From assembly GCA_903933805.1 (NCBI GenBank), contig CAIZLM010000077.1, positions 1 through 45,022 of the forward strand: a stretch of 45,022 bases of DNA, in the 5' to 3' direction. A model generated the notes under the pieces. That model saw only the letters and a program-made list of their open reading frames with translations. It had not been told where the DNA came from and ran no database searches. Origin of the DNA: an uncultured Bacteroidota bacterium (GTDB lineage Bacteria > Bacteroidota > Bacteroidia > Chitinophagales > Saprospiraceae). The first letter of the stretch is position 1. Each line of letters begins with the position of its first letter. Below are positions 7,443 to 15,790 of the stretch, piece by piece. Made by a program: the position numbers and the translations under genes.

Positions 7443-10400
7443 GTGAAACTCATCCCCTTGCTATCTGCCCTCTCCCTATTGTGCCTGCTGGCATCTTGCA
7501 CGGGTAAGCCCACGTTGTTTGTCTTACTCGACAACAAAAAAACCGGAATCACTTTCCGAAATGACATCAAAGAATCCGATTCCCTCAACATCCTAAACAA
7601 CGAATTTGTCTACAACGGCGGTGGCGTCGGGGTCGGCGATGTCAACGGTGACGGATTACCCGACCTGTACTTCACCGGAAATCAGGTGGAAAACAAACTC
7701 TACCTGAACCGTGGAAATTTACACTTTGAAGATGTCACACAACAATCCGGCGCCCAAAAAAAATCAGGGCAATGGTCCTCCGGTATCAACATGATCGACA
7801 TCAACCGCGACGGCCGTACCGACATCTACGTCTGCAATACCTTCCTTAAAAACCCCGAAAAAAGAAAAAATAACCTGTTCATCAACCAAGGCAATGGCCC
7901 TGACGGCATACCACAGTTTGTGGACATGGCCGCCGAATATGGCGTGGCCGATACCACCCACAGCAGCCACGCCCAATTTTTTGACAGCGACAATGATGGA
8001 GATCTTGACCTCTTTGTCGGTGTCAATGAAATGGATACCAAAATCCCCAATCGATACATCACAAAGGTGACGGATGGCACTTCGCGCAACTGCGACCGCC
8101 TATACCGCAACGACGGCGGTGCTTTCACCGATGTGTCCAGAAAAGCAGGAATCAATCTGGCGGGGTTCAGCCACTCAACACTGACCGCTGATTTCAACGC
8201 CGATGGCTGGCAAGACATCTACGTCGCCAATGATTATGTCAGCAATGACTTACTCTACATCAACAATCATAACGGCACTTTTTCAAATCAAATTGCCGGC
8301 ATTTTCAAACACCAAGCTGCTTCCGCAATGGGCAGTGACCTGGGTGATATCAACAACGATGGACTGCCCGACCTGTTTACAACAGAGATGTTGCCCTATT
8401 ACAACAAACGAAAAAAACTGTTCCTCGGTGGAAACAATTACGCCACCTATATCAACAATGACCAGTTCGGTTATGAATACCAATACGGCAGGAATGTGCT
8501 CCAACTCAACCGCGGTATCAACCCTGAAACAGGCCTGCCGGTATTCAGCGACGTCTCCTTTATCACCGGAACCCACGAAACAGAGTGGAGCTGGGCACCC
8601 CTGTTCGCTGATTTTGACAACGACGGACTGCGCGACCTTTTCGTTACCAATGGATTTCCAAAGGATGTAACAGACCACGACTTCTCTGCTTTTTTTAGCT
8701 CGAAACGGTATCTCGTAGCACCCATGGATTTACAGGAAGATATTCCACAGGTGAAAAGTCCGAAGTTTCTTTTCCACAACAACGGCGACCTGAAATTCGA
8801 TGACATCTCCGAAAATGCCGGTGTCAATTTGCCAGCCTTCTCCAACGGATCAATTTACGCAGACCTAGACCTAGACGGCGACCTGGACCTAGTGGTCAAC
8901 AATATTGACGACGAGGCGTTCGTATTCAAAAATACTCTGAATGACCGGGAAGAGAAACCCGATTATCTCCGTATTACGCTCGTTGGTCGACCCGAAAACC
9001 CGGATGCCATCGGCGCTGAGGTCATCGCCTATTACGGCGGAAAAAGTCAGCAGGCTGTCGTGATGTCCGGACGCGGTTATTTGTCTTGTCCCGAACGTAC
9101 CCTCCATTTCGGCCTCGGGAAAAATACGCCCGTGGACTCCATTGAAGTGCGTTGGGGTTGTGGTGAACGATCTGTCTTGAAACAACTCGCCCTCAATCAA
9201 ACACATACCATCCGATATACTGAGGTCGCCAAAAGCCCCTTGCTGTTAAAAAGCACCGAAATTACAACCCTACAACAACAAAATGCTGCCACCATAGGGC
9301 TGGATTTTGTGTCTGACGACAACGACTATGTTGACTTCAATGCGCAGCCTACCCTACCCCACAAGCTCAACCAGTTTGGACCAGGCATCACCGTGGGTGA
9401 TGTGACCGGCGATGGATTAGACGACCTTGTTATCCCGGGAAGTGCCCAACACGATGCCAGTTTGTTCACACAACACAACGATGGAACCTTCTCCAAACAG
9501 GCTTTAGACCTCAAAAAAGAACCTGGCAAAATGGAAGAAGACCTCGGCTCGTTGCTTTTCGATGCCGATGGCGATGGAGACCTAGATCTGTTCATTGCCC
9601 GGGGAAGCCCACAGCAATCAGCAGGTTGGTCGTATTACCAAGATGTACTGTTTACCAACGACGGTTCAGGCCATTTTACGGCAGCGCCACAAGCCTTGCC
9701 CCTGGAAAAAGCCTGTAACCAAGCCGCAAAAGCCGCTGATTTTGATGGCGATGGCGACCTGGACTTGTTTGTAGGCGGCCGGGTAATGCCCAAAAACTAC
9801 CCAAAACCCGACCAAAGTTTCCTGCTTCGCAACGATACCAAACGCGGTGGGCCACCCGTATTTACCGATGTTACTGCCCAATATTGTCCGGAGTTGTCGC
9901 TCATTGGCATGGTCAGCGATGCCATTTGGACAGATTTCAACCAAGACAACCGTCCCGATTTGTTGCTCGCCGGGGAGTGGATGCCACTCGTGTTCCTTCA
10001 AAATGACGGTCAAAAACTCGTGCGTTTGGCCCACCCGTTGACAACAAACGCAACCGGATGGTGGACAAGTCTTGCTGCCGCAGATTTTGACAACGATGGT
10101 GATACCGATTATCTCGCCGGCAACTACGGCCAAAACACCTACTTCCAAGGTGACGCCGACCTCCCACTGCACATTTACGCGAAGGATTTTGACAACAACG
10201 GGGTGTACGACCCCTTTATTTCCTGCTTCTGGCAAGACTCGCTGGGCAGAAAACGGGAATATTTCTACCATACCCGCGATGATATGCTCAAGCAACTCAT
10301 CACGATCCGCAAAAAATTTAACACGTATGGCCAATTCGGAGAAGCAACCGTACAAGATGTTTTTAGCAAAAAAGACCTCGAAGATGCTCAAATACTGGAA

Positions 10401-10985
10401 GCTAATTGGATGTCAACAAGTTATGTAGAGAATCTTGGCAATGGTACGTTTAAACTCACCCCACTACCCAACCCGGTACAATTGGCTCCGGTATTTGGAA
10501 TGCTGCCATTTGACTGCGATGCAGACGGCCTGACCGATGTCATCATGGTCGGGAACGATTACGGCATGGAACTGCTTCAGGGGCGTGCGGATGCCTTTTA
10601 TGGAATGGTACTGCACAACCTTGGGTCTGGGAATTTTCAACCGTTGGAGATTGGCAAAAGTGGTTTTGTTGTTCCAGGAGACGGGCGTTCGGTGACCCGC
10701 ATCTGCCTGGCGGGAGGCGCCTCTGCCATTGTGGCCACACAAAATGCCGGCGCCATGAAGGTATTTATCCCTTCCATGGCAAACGCCAAACAAACCATTC
10801 GATTGACCGAAAATGAAGTGTGGGCAGAGATATTGTTCCAACAAGGCCAACGACAACGACGCGAATTTTTTCGGGGAAATGGATTTCTTTCCCAAGAATC
10901 TCGTACCGTTCTACTGCCCAATGGCGTCCGGGAAATGGTTGTTTATGACGGGAAAGGCCGTGAGACCAGGCGCATAAAAGGTTGA
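7443..10985 (+). CDS. FG-GAP/VCBS-repeat and ASPIC/UnbV-domain lipoprotein (CRTAC1-like)
   Basis: 1180 aa, GTG start chosen because a lipoprotein signal follows directly (LLSALSLLCLLASC, Cys19). The protein is a chain of beta-propeller blades, each with a calcium-binding DxDxDG-type loop. About fourteen are visible, for example DVNGDGLPD, DINRDGRTD, DSDNDGDLD, DFNADGWQD, DINNDGLPD, DFDNDGLRD, DLDLDGDLD, DVTGDGLDD, DADGDGDLD, DFDGDGDLD, DFDNDGDTD and DCDADGLTD. An ASPIC/UnbV domain (LRITLVGRPENPDAIGAEV to HTIRYTE, about 509-594) separates two propeller halves. Such proteins are common beside SusC/SusD pairs in this group; their function is unproven, probably binding or adhesion on the cell surface. 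It may be co-transcribed with the two dehydrogenase genes downstream. Confidence 0.9.
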   Translation: MKLIPLLSALSLLCLLASCTGKPTLFVLLDNKKTGITFRNDIKESDSLNILNNEFVYNGGGVGVGDVNGDGLPDLYFTGNQVENKLYLNRGNLHFEDVTQQSGAQKKSGQWSSGINMIDINRDGRTDIYVCNTFLKNPEKRKNNLFINQGNGPDGIPQFVDMAAEYGVADTTHSSHAQFFDSDNDGDLDLFVGVNEMDTKIPNRYITKVTDGTSRNCDRLYRNDGGAFTDVSRKAGINLAGFSHSTLTADFNADGWQDIYVANDYVSNDLLYINNHNGTFSNQIAGIFKHQAASAMGSDLGDINNDGLPDLFTTEMLPYYNKRKKLFLGGNNYATYINNDQFGYEYQYGRNVLQLNRGINPETGLPVFSDVSFITGTHETEWSWAPLFADFDNDGLRDLFVTNGFPKDVTDHDFSAFFSSKRYLVAPMDLQEDIPQVKSPKFLFHNNGDLKFDDISENAGVNLPAFSNGSIYADLDLDGDLDLVVNNIDDEAFVFKNTLNDREEKPDYLRITLVGRPENPDAIGAEVIAYYGGKSQQAVVMSGRGYLSCPERTLHFGLGKNTPVDSIEVRWGCGERSVLKQLALNQTHTIRYTEVAKSPLLLKSTEITTLQQQNAATIGLDFVSDDNDYVDFNAQPTLPHKLNQFGPGITVGDVTGDGLDDLVIPGSAQHDASLFTQHNDGTFSKQALDLKKEPGKMEEDLGSLLFDADGDGDLDLFIARGSPQQSAGWSYYQDVLFTNDGSGHFTAAPQALPLEKACNQAAKAADFDGDGDLDLFVGGRVMPKNYPKPDQSFLLRNDTKRGGPPVFTDVTAQYCPELSLIGMVSDAIWTDFNQDNRPDLLLAGEWMPLVFLQNDGQKLVRLAHPLTTNATGWWTSLAAADFDNDGDTDYLAGNYGQNTYFQGDADLPLHIYAKDFDNNGVYDPFISCFWQDSLGRKREYFYHTRDDMLKQLITIRKKFNTYGQFGEATVQDVFSKKDLEDAQILEANWMSTSYVENLGNGTFKLTPLPNPVQLAPVFGMLPFDCDADGLTDVIMVGNDYGMELLQGRADAFYGMVLHNLGSGNFQPLEIGKSGFVVPGDGRSVTRICLAGGASAIVATQNAGAMKVFIPSMANAKQTIRLTENEVWAEILFQQGQRQRREFFRGNGFLSQESRTVLLPNGVREMVVYDGKGRETRRIKG

Positions 10986-10992
10986 ATATTTG

Positions 10993-11069
10993 CAACTGGT
11001 TGGGTGGAACGCTGTCAGGTCCAAAAAGGCCCATTTTTTGTCTCAGCAGCGACCACGCTATCCAGTTAC
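10993..11069 (+). repeat. Dispersed palindromic repeat, short form (copy B)
   Basis: 77 bp, from CAACTGGTTGGGTGGAACGC to CGACCACGCTATCCAGTTAC. The left arm runs as far as AAAAAGGCCCATTTT and joins directly to TTGTCTCAGC of the right arm, so the inner hairpin of the long form is missing. It lies between two co-oriented genes, 7 bp after one stop codon and 25 bp before the next start. Confidence 0.85.
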
Positions 11070-11070
11070 A

Positions 11071-11078
11071 TATTTTTG
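11071..11078 (+). promoter_or_regulatory. Possible -7 promoter box (TATTTTTG)
   Basis: Matches the Bacteroidota -7 consensus TAnnTTTG and lies 16 bp before the ATG at 11095, right after repeat copy B. No TTG was found at the -33 distance (that position falls inside the repeat), so this is a weak call. Confidence 0.3.
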
Positions 11079-11094
11079 ATAACTATACCATCTT

Positions 11095-11655
11095 ATGAAC
11101 AGACGAGAATCACTCCAACGCATTGCCCTCGTGCTCGGGGGAGTAGCCATAGCGCCTGATTTGCTGGCCCAAGCAATCGCAGGCCCGTCTGCTACACGTC
11201 AAAACACCCCCGAAGACCGACTTCATATCCTCGATGAAATGGCCGAAACCATCATTCCAACCACCGATACCCCCGGTGCAAAAGCGGCAAAGGTGGGCGA
11301 ATTTATTGTCCACGCCGTGGAATATTGCCTACCCAATGATCGGAAAAAACGTTTTTGGGATGACTTGGACGCGGCAGAAACAGCCTGCAAACGCCAAATG
11401 GGAAAGTCATTCACCTCGTGTTCCGACAATGAAAGAACCCGTTTCTTGCAACAATTACAAGCCCAAAAACACGCAAAAGGAGATGACCCAAGCGTGCCCA
11501 TGTTTTTTACCGCCCTTAAAATGCTGGTGTTACACGGGTACTTCACCGCTGAAATAGGCGCAACGCTGGCACTGAATTACGACCCGATTCCAGGAGGATG
11601 GATACCCGATATGCTCATTGAACCCGATACGAAAGCTTGGACACCACTGTTTTAA
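11095..11655 (+). CDS. Gluconate 2-dehydrogenase subunit 3 family protein (small subunit, Tat signal)
   Basis: 186 aa. The N-terminus MNRRESLQRIALVLGGVAIA is a twin-arginine-type signal (RR at 3-4 followed by a hydrophobic stretch), so it is likely exported folded. The rest fits the subunit-3 family: ILDEMAETIIPTTDTPGAKAAKV near the start, FFTALKMLVLHGYFTAEIGA and DPIPGGWIPD near the end. In characterised systems this small subunit forms a complex with a GMC-family flavoprotein and carries it through the Tat system, as in bacterial glucoside 3-dehydrogenase and FAD-glucose dehydrogenase. The GMC gene begins 21 bp downstream, supporting that partnership. Confidence 0.9.
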   Translation: MNRRESLQRIALVLGGVAIAPDLLAQAIAGPSATRQNTPEDRLHILDEMAETIIPTTDTPGAKAAKVGEFIVHAVEYCLPNDRKKRFWDDLDAAETACKRQMGKSFTSCSDNERTRFLQQLQAQKHAKGDDPSVPMFFTALKMLVLHGYFTAEIGATLALNYDPIPGGWIPDMLIEPDTKAWTPLF

Positions 11656-11676
11656 TCTTCTAAATCAACATAGACT

Positions 11677-13380
11677 GTGAACATCAACATAGACGCTCGA
11701 AAAAAAAGAACCTACGATGCCATCGTCATCGGATCCGGAATTTCCGGGGGCTGGTCGGCCAAAGAACTCTGTGAAAAAGGACTGAAAACGCTCGTCCTGG
11801 AGCGCGGCAACAAACTTGACCATATTTCCGACTACCATACCGCCTTAAAAGACCCTTGGGACCTCGAAAACCGAAACATGCAAACCGAAGACGACCGGAA
11901 TCAATACGCCATTCAGTCTCGTTGCTATGCTTTCAACGACGGCACACGCCACCTCTTTGTTCGTGATACCGACAACCCTTACGAACAAACAAAACCATTT
12001 GAGTGGATCCGTGGATACCACGTGGGCGGAAAAAGCCTGATGTGGGCGCGACAAACCTACCGGTGGTCTGACTTCGATTTTGAAGCCAACGCCCAAGACG
12101 GCCACGGCACCGATTGGCCAATACGCTATGCCGACCTGGCGCCTTGGTACAGCTACGTGGAGCGTTTCGTGGGTATCAGCGGCAACCCAGATGGGCTGCC
12201 ACAAATTCCAGACAGCGAATTCCTGCCAGCCATCGAACTGACGGCGGTAGAAAAACACCTGCAAAAAAGCATCAAAGACAACTACCCCGGCAGAACCCTG
12301 ATCAGCGGTCGTTGCGCCAACCTCACCGCACGCATAAACGACCGCGGACCTTGCCAATTCAGAAGTTTGTGCCACCGAGGCTGCCCTTTCAGTGCCGCAT
12401 TTGCAAGCCAGTCCGCCACACTACCCGCGGCGGCAGCCACCAAAAAAATGACGCTGCGCACCGACAGTATTGTCCATTCCATCCTCTACGATGAAAAAAA
12501 ACAACGCGCCACCGGTGTGCGGGTGATTGACGCCAATACCCGTGAAATGACCGAATATTACGCGAAAATCATTTTCGTCAACGCCGGCACTGTCAATACC
12601 ACGGCAATCCTGCTCAACTCTGAGTCAACCCGTTTCCCCAACGGGCTTGGCAACGACAGCGGTGTACTGGGGCACTACCTCATGGACCACTGTTACCGGG
12701 GCCGCGCATGGGCCACTTTTGACGGTTACGAAAATCATTACCACAAAGGCCGCCGGCCAACAGGATTTTACATCCCTCGGTTCCGGAACCTTTTGGGTGA
12801 CAAACAACAAAATTTTGTGCGCGGCTACTCCATCGGCGGTAGTTGCGAGCGCGGTGCCGCTTGGCAACAGGGCGCCTGGCAGGAAGGATTCGGCGCCGAT
12901 TTCAAAAAATCAATGACCCGGCCCGGACAGTGGGAATTGGGCCTGCACGCCCAAGGAGAGTGTCTCCCACATTTTGACAACAAACTGACCATCAATAAAA
13001 TAAAACTGGATGCATGGGGAATGCCCACAGTCAATTTTGACTGCCAATGGAGAGAAAACGAACTCGCAATGCTGAAAGATAGTTCCAATACCATGCAGGA
13101 AATGCTCGAAACAGCAGGTTTCAAAAATATCCAAATCAGTGACTCCCAGGAATCCCCCGGCAAAGGAATCCACGAAATGGGTACCGCCCGTATGGGCCGA
13201 GACCCCAAAACAAGCATGCTCAATGCCCACAATCAGCTGCACTCGGCGCCCAATGTCTTTGTCACAGACGGCGCCTGCATGGCCTCTACAGCCACCCAAA
13301 ATCCTTCCCTGACGTATATGGCCCTCACGGCCAGAGCAGCAGATTTTGCCGTCAAAGCACTCAACAAGCGGACGATTTAG
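11677..13380 (+). CDS. GMC-family FAD oxidoreductase with Cys cluster (glucoside 3-dehydrogenase-like)
   Basis: 567 aa, GTG start 21 bp after the small-subunit gene. The FAD-binding motif VIGSGISGG is at residues 18-25. The GMC stretch GYHVGGKSLMWARQTYRWS follows at about 113-131. Cys226-x5-Cys232-x3-Cys236 (GPCQFRSLCHRGCPF) matches the spacing of three of the cysteines of the [3Fe-4S]-type FAD-glucose dehydrogenases. Active-site His (GIHEMGTARMG) and Asn (TQNPSLTYMALT) are near the C-terminus. No own signal peptide is seen, so export would depend on the Tat-borne small subunit. Known relatives oxidise sugars or glycosides in the periplasm, passing electrons via the cluster to a cytochrome c; no cytochrome gene is in this window. 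The substrate is inferred, not shown. Confidence 0.85.
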   Translation: MNINIDARKKRTYDAIVIGSGISGGWSAKELCEKGLKTLVLERGNKLDHISDYHTALKDPWDLENRNMQTEDDRNQYAIQSRCYAFNDGTRHLFVRDTDNPYEQTKPFEWIRGYHVGGKSLMWARQTYRWSDFDFEANAQDGHGTDWPIRYADLAPWYSYVERFVGISGNPDGLPQIPDSEFLPAIELTAVEKHLQKSIKDNYPGRTLISGRCANLTARINDRGPCQFRSLCHRGCPFSAAFASQSATLPAAAATKKMTLRTDSIVHSILYDEKKQRATGVRVIDANTREMTEYYAKIIFVNAGTVNTTAILLNSESTRFPNGLGNDSGVLGHYLMDHCYRGRAWATFDGYENHYHKGRRPTGFYIPRFRNLLGDKQQNFVRGYSIGGSCERGAAWQQGAWQEGFGADFKKSMTRPGQWELGLHAQGECLPHFDNKLTINKIKLDAWGMPTVNFDCQWRENELAMLKDSSNTMQEMLETAGFKNIQISDSQESPGKGIHEMGTARMGRDPKTSMLNAHNQLHSAPNVFVTDGACMASTATQNPSLTYMALTARAADFAVKALNKRTI

Positions 13381-13389
13381 TCGCTAATT

Positions 13390-13424
13390 CATGGATACCA
13401 ACCCAGGCTGGGTTGGTATCCATG
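13390..13424 (+). terminator. Perfect 17-bp inverted repeat after the GMC gene
   Basis: CATGGATACCAACCCAG and CTGGGTTGGTATCCATG are separated by one base, 9 bases after the stop codon. This is a very stable hairpin without a T-run; probable transcript 3' end or stabiliser. Confidence 0.6.
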
Positions 13425-13441
13425 ACAACACCACAAGCACT

Positions 13442-13478
13442 ATGCCGGCGGACATCTCATGGCCGCCGGCATTATTTT
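13442..13478 (+). terminator. GC-rich hairpin followed by TATTTT
   Basis: ATGCCGGCGG (13442-13451) pairs perfectly with CCGCCGGCAT (13463-13472), followed by TATTTT. It is the second hairpin between the GMC and E1 genes. The ATG inside it (13459) opens the E1 reading frame early, but that start would lie in the hairpin and adds 67 residues without homology. Confidence 0.6.
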
Positions 13479-13515
13479 CCAAGCATATTTGCACCCATAT
13501 TTCCCGTTACCGGTT

Positions 13516-13540
13516 TTTCGCCTGACTTTTGCAGGCGAAA
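13516..13540 (+). other. Leader hairpin 3 before the E1 dehydrogenase
   Basis: TTTCGCCTG (13516-13524) and CAGGCGAAA (13532-13540) form a perfect 9-bp stem with loop ACTTTTG. It is not followed by T, so it looks like an RNA structure rather than a terminator. Confidence 0.45.
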
Positions 13541-13578
13541 TCACCGCACAGGGGTTTGGTGTCTCGATGGACCGTCTT

Positions 13579-13616
13579 ACAAGTCCACGGAAGGCATGTC
13601 CCCTTGGCCGACTTGT
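13579..13616 (+). other. Leader hairpin 4 before the E1 dehydrogenase
   Basis: ACAAGTC (13579-13585) pairs with GACTTGT (13610-13616), with a possible inner AAGG/CCTT stem. It ends 43 bases before the chosen start codon. Confidence 0.35.
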
Positions 13617-13659
13617 ATCAATAGCCCTTATCCCTTACCAAATATTCAAATTGTCCACC

Positions 13660-15639
13660 ATGCCTGCCATTCATTACAACAAAGAAGGCTTCTCCAACGA
13701 GACCCTGCTCCACCTGTACGAACAACTCGTAAAGCCTCGCCTCATTGAAGAAAAGATGCTCAACTTGTTGCGACAAGGGCGTATTTCTAAGTGGTTCAGC
13801 GGCATCGGTCAGGAAGGTATCAGCGTGGGTGCCGCCTGCGCCCTACTGCCCGACGAAGTTATTTTCACCATGCACCGCAACCTCGGGGTGTTCACCGCCC
13901 GTCATTTGCCGCTCGACCGACTGTTTTGCCAGTGGCAGGGCAACAAACACGGCTACACCAAGGCTCGGGATAGATCCTTTCACTTTGGAGCGCTCGACCA
14001 TGGTATTGTGGGCATGATTTCACACCTCGGACCACAACTGTCACTTGCTGCGGGTGTCGCAATGGCCCACAAATTGAATGGAGAAGGCCGCGTTTCCTTG
14101 GCCTTTACGGGTGACGGCGCCACCAGTCAGGGCGAATTTCACGAGGCACTCAATGTCGCATCCGTTTGGAAACTTCCGGTCATATTTCTCATCGAAAACA
14201 ATGGGTACGGCCTCAGCACACTCCCCAATGAACAATACGCCTGCATTGACCTCGTGGACAGGGCCATAGGATACGGGATGCGGTCTGCGAAAATTGACGG
14301 CAATAACATCCTGGAAGTCTATTCCACCATCCAAAAAATAGCCCACGAGATGCGGAACGATCCGCAACCATTTCTCCTCGAATGTGTCACATTCCGCATG
14401 AGGGGCCACGAAGAAGCCAGCGGAACCAAGTACGTTCCCAAAGAAATGATGGAAACTTGGGCACTCAAAGATCCCATTGAAAACTTTGAAAAATGGCTGC
14501 TCCAAGAAGGTATTCTGACTGAAGAATACCAGAAATCGCTGAAAGAAGGCTACAAAATAGCCATTCAACAAGCTGTAGATACCATGTTCGCCGTACCAGA
14601 ACCTGTAGCTGATACCGCAGAAGAACTTGCCGACGTGTACGCTCCAGCACCCGCAGCCCTCGCACCAACCAGTCCTGAAAAAGAAATTCGATACATTGAT
14701 GCCATTTCTGATGGACTACGGGAAGCCATGCGCCGACACCAGAACCTCATCCTAATGGGACAAGACATAGCAGATTATGGTGGTGTATTCAAAATCACCC
14801 AAGGATTTACAGCAGAATTTGGGAAAGACCGTGTGCGCAACACGCCTTTGTGCGAGTCTGCTGTTGTGGGCATCAGCCTCGGCCTCAGTATGGGTGGATT
14901 CAAAAGTATGGTGGAAATGCAGTTCGCTGACTTCGTGACCTGCGGGTTCAATCAAATCATCAACAACCTCGCAAAAATACATTGGCGCTGGGGACATCCG
15001 GCAGACGTGGTCATTCGTATGCCCACCGGCGGCGGATCTGGTGCCGGACCCTTCCACTCCCAATCCAACGAAGCGTGGTTTACCCATACCCCAGGGCTGA
15101 AAATTGTGTACCCCAGTACGCCCGCAGATGCCAAAGGCTTGATGCTGGCCGCCTTTGAAGACCCCAACCCGGTCATGTTTTTTGAACACAAAGCCTTGTA
15201 CCGGAGTGAAAACGGTATGGTGCCGGAAGGCTACTACACCATTGAAATCGGAAAAGCACGACAGGTGCGAAAGGGCCATGACGTGAGCATCCTGACCTAT
15301 GGACTCGGCGTTCGATGGGCCCAGCACCTGGCGGAAGAACTGAAACTGGATGCCGACATCGTTGACCTTCGGTCACTGGTACCCCTCGATTATCAAGCCA
15401 TTGAAGATTCTGTAAAACGAACCAACCGCGTGCTCATTCTCCACGAAGACACCCTCTTCGGAGGTATAGGGGGCGAAATATCGGCCTGGATTTCCGAGCA
15501 CTTGTTCGAACACCTCGATGCACCTGTCATGCGTGCAGCAAGCCTCGATACCCCCGTACCATTTGCAATACCGCTGGAACAAAATTTCTTCCCCCTCGAA
15601 CGCGCAAAAAAATTACTAATTAAACTGATGCAGTACTGA
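13660..15639 (+). CDS. Branched-chain 2-oxoacid dehydrogenase E1, fused alpha-beta subunits
   Basis: 659 aa. ATG 13660 was chosen over an in-frame ATG 67 codons upstream because MPAIHYNKEGFSNETLLHLYEQLVKPRLIEEKM is where family similarity begins and the upstream part lies in hairpins. Alpha part (about 1-330): thiamine-diphosphate motif GDGATSQGEFHEALNVASVW at 151-170, then IENNGYGLST. A short A/P-rich linker (about 320-340) leads to the beta part: ILMGQDIADYGGVFKIT, LCESAVVGISLGLSMGG, RMPTGGGSGAGPFHSQS, VDLRSLVPLDYQAI, LHEDTLFGGIGGEISAWI. It decarboxylates branched-chain 2-oxo acids and feeds an E2/E3 complex not encoded here. Fused E1 genes are common in Bacteroidota. It may be expressed from its own promoter, as four hairpins separate it from the gene before. 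Confidence 0.92.
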   Translation: MPAIHYNKEGFSNETLLHLYEQLVKPRLIEEKMLNLLRQGRISKWFSGIGQEGISVGAACALLPDEVIFTMHRNLGVFTARHLPLDRLFCQWQGNKHGYTKARDRSFHFGALDHGIVGMISHLGPQLSLAAGVAMAHKLNGEGRVSLAFTGDGATSQGEFHEALNVASVWKLPVIFLIENNGYGLSTLPNEQYACIDLVDRAIGYGMRSAKIDGNNILEVYSTIQKIAHEMRNDPQPFLLECVTFRMRGHEEASGTKYVPKEMMETWALKDPIENFEKWLLQEGILTEEYQKSLKEGYKIAIQQAVDTMFAVPEPVADTAEELADVYAPAPAALAPTSPEKEIRYIDAISDGLREAMRRHQNLILMGQDIADYGGVFKITQGFTAEFGKDRVRNTPLCESAVVGISLGLSMGGFKSMVEMQFADFVTCGFNQIINNLAKIHWRWGHPADVVIRMPTGGGSGAGPFHSQSNEAWFTHTPGLKIVYPSTPADAKGLMLAAFEDPNPVMFFEHKALYRSENGMVPEGYYTIEIGKARQVRKGHDVSILTYGLGVRWAQHLAEELKLDADIVDLRSLVPLDYQAIEDSVKRTNRVLILHEDTLFGGIGGEISAWISEHLFEHLDAPVMRAASLDTPVPFAIPLEQNFFPLERAKKLLIKLMQY

Positions 15640-15644
15640 TTTAT

Positions 15645-15672
15645 TTGGTCAAATCCCCCATGTTTTGACCAA
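15645..15672. terminator. Hairpin between convergent genes
   Basis: TTGGTCAAA (15645-15653) and TTTGACCAA (15664-15672) form a perfect 9-bp stem, 5 bases after the E1 stop codon and before the convergent nuclease gene. No T-run. Confidence 0.5.
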
Positions 15673-15744
15673 CACTAGGGCTGAATTAGGCCTTATTTGG
15701 CCATCAATCAAATGAAACTGGCAAATCTGGTTGGTCATATTTAT

Positions 15745-15786
15745 GTACAACTGGTTTGGTGGTCGCGTCTGATACAAAAAAAATCC
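15745..15786 (-). repeat. Half-copy of the dispersed intergenic repeat
   Basis: GTACAACTGGTTTGGTGGTC followed by GCGTCTGATACAAAAAAAATCC matches one outer arm of the long element (GTAACTGGTTAGCGTGGTCG, then CGTCTGAGACAAAAAA). It lies next to the nuclease stop codon at 15791. The partner arm is not recognisable. Confidence 0.55.
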
Positions 15787-15790
15787 GTTT

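Noticed and set aside
13459-13659. 67-residue N-terminal extension of the E1 dehydrogenase reading frame
   Set aside because: It begins inside a strong hairpin, covers two more hairpins and has no family similarity; the E1 family start is at 13660.
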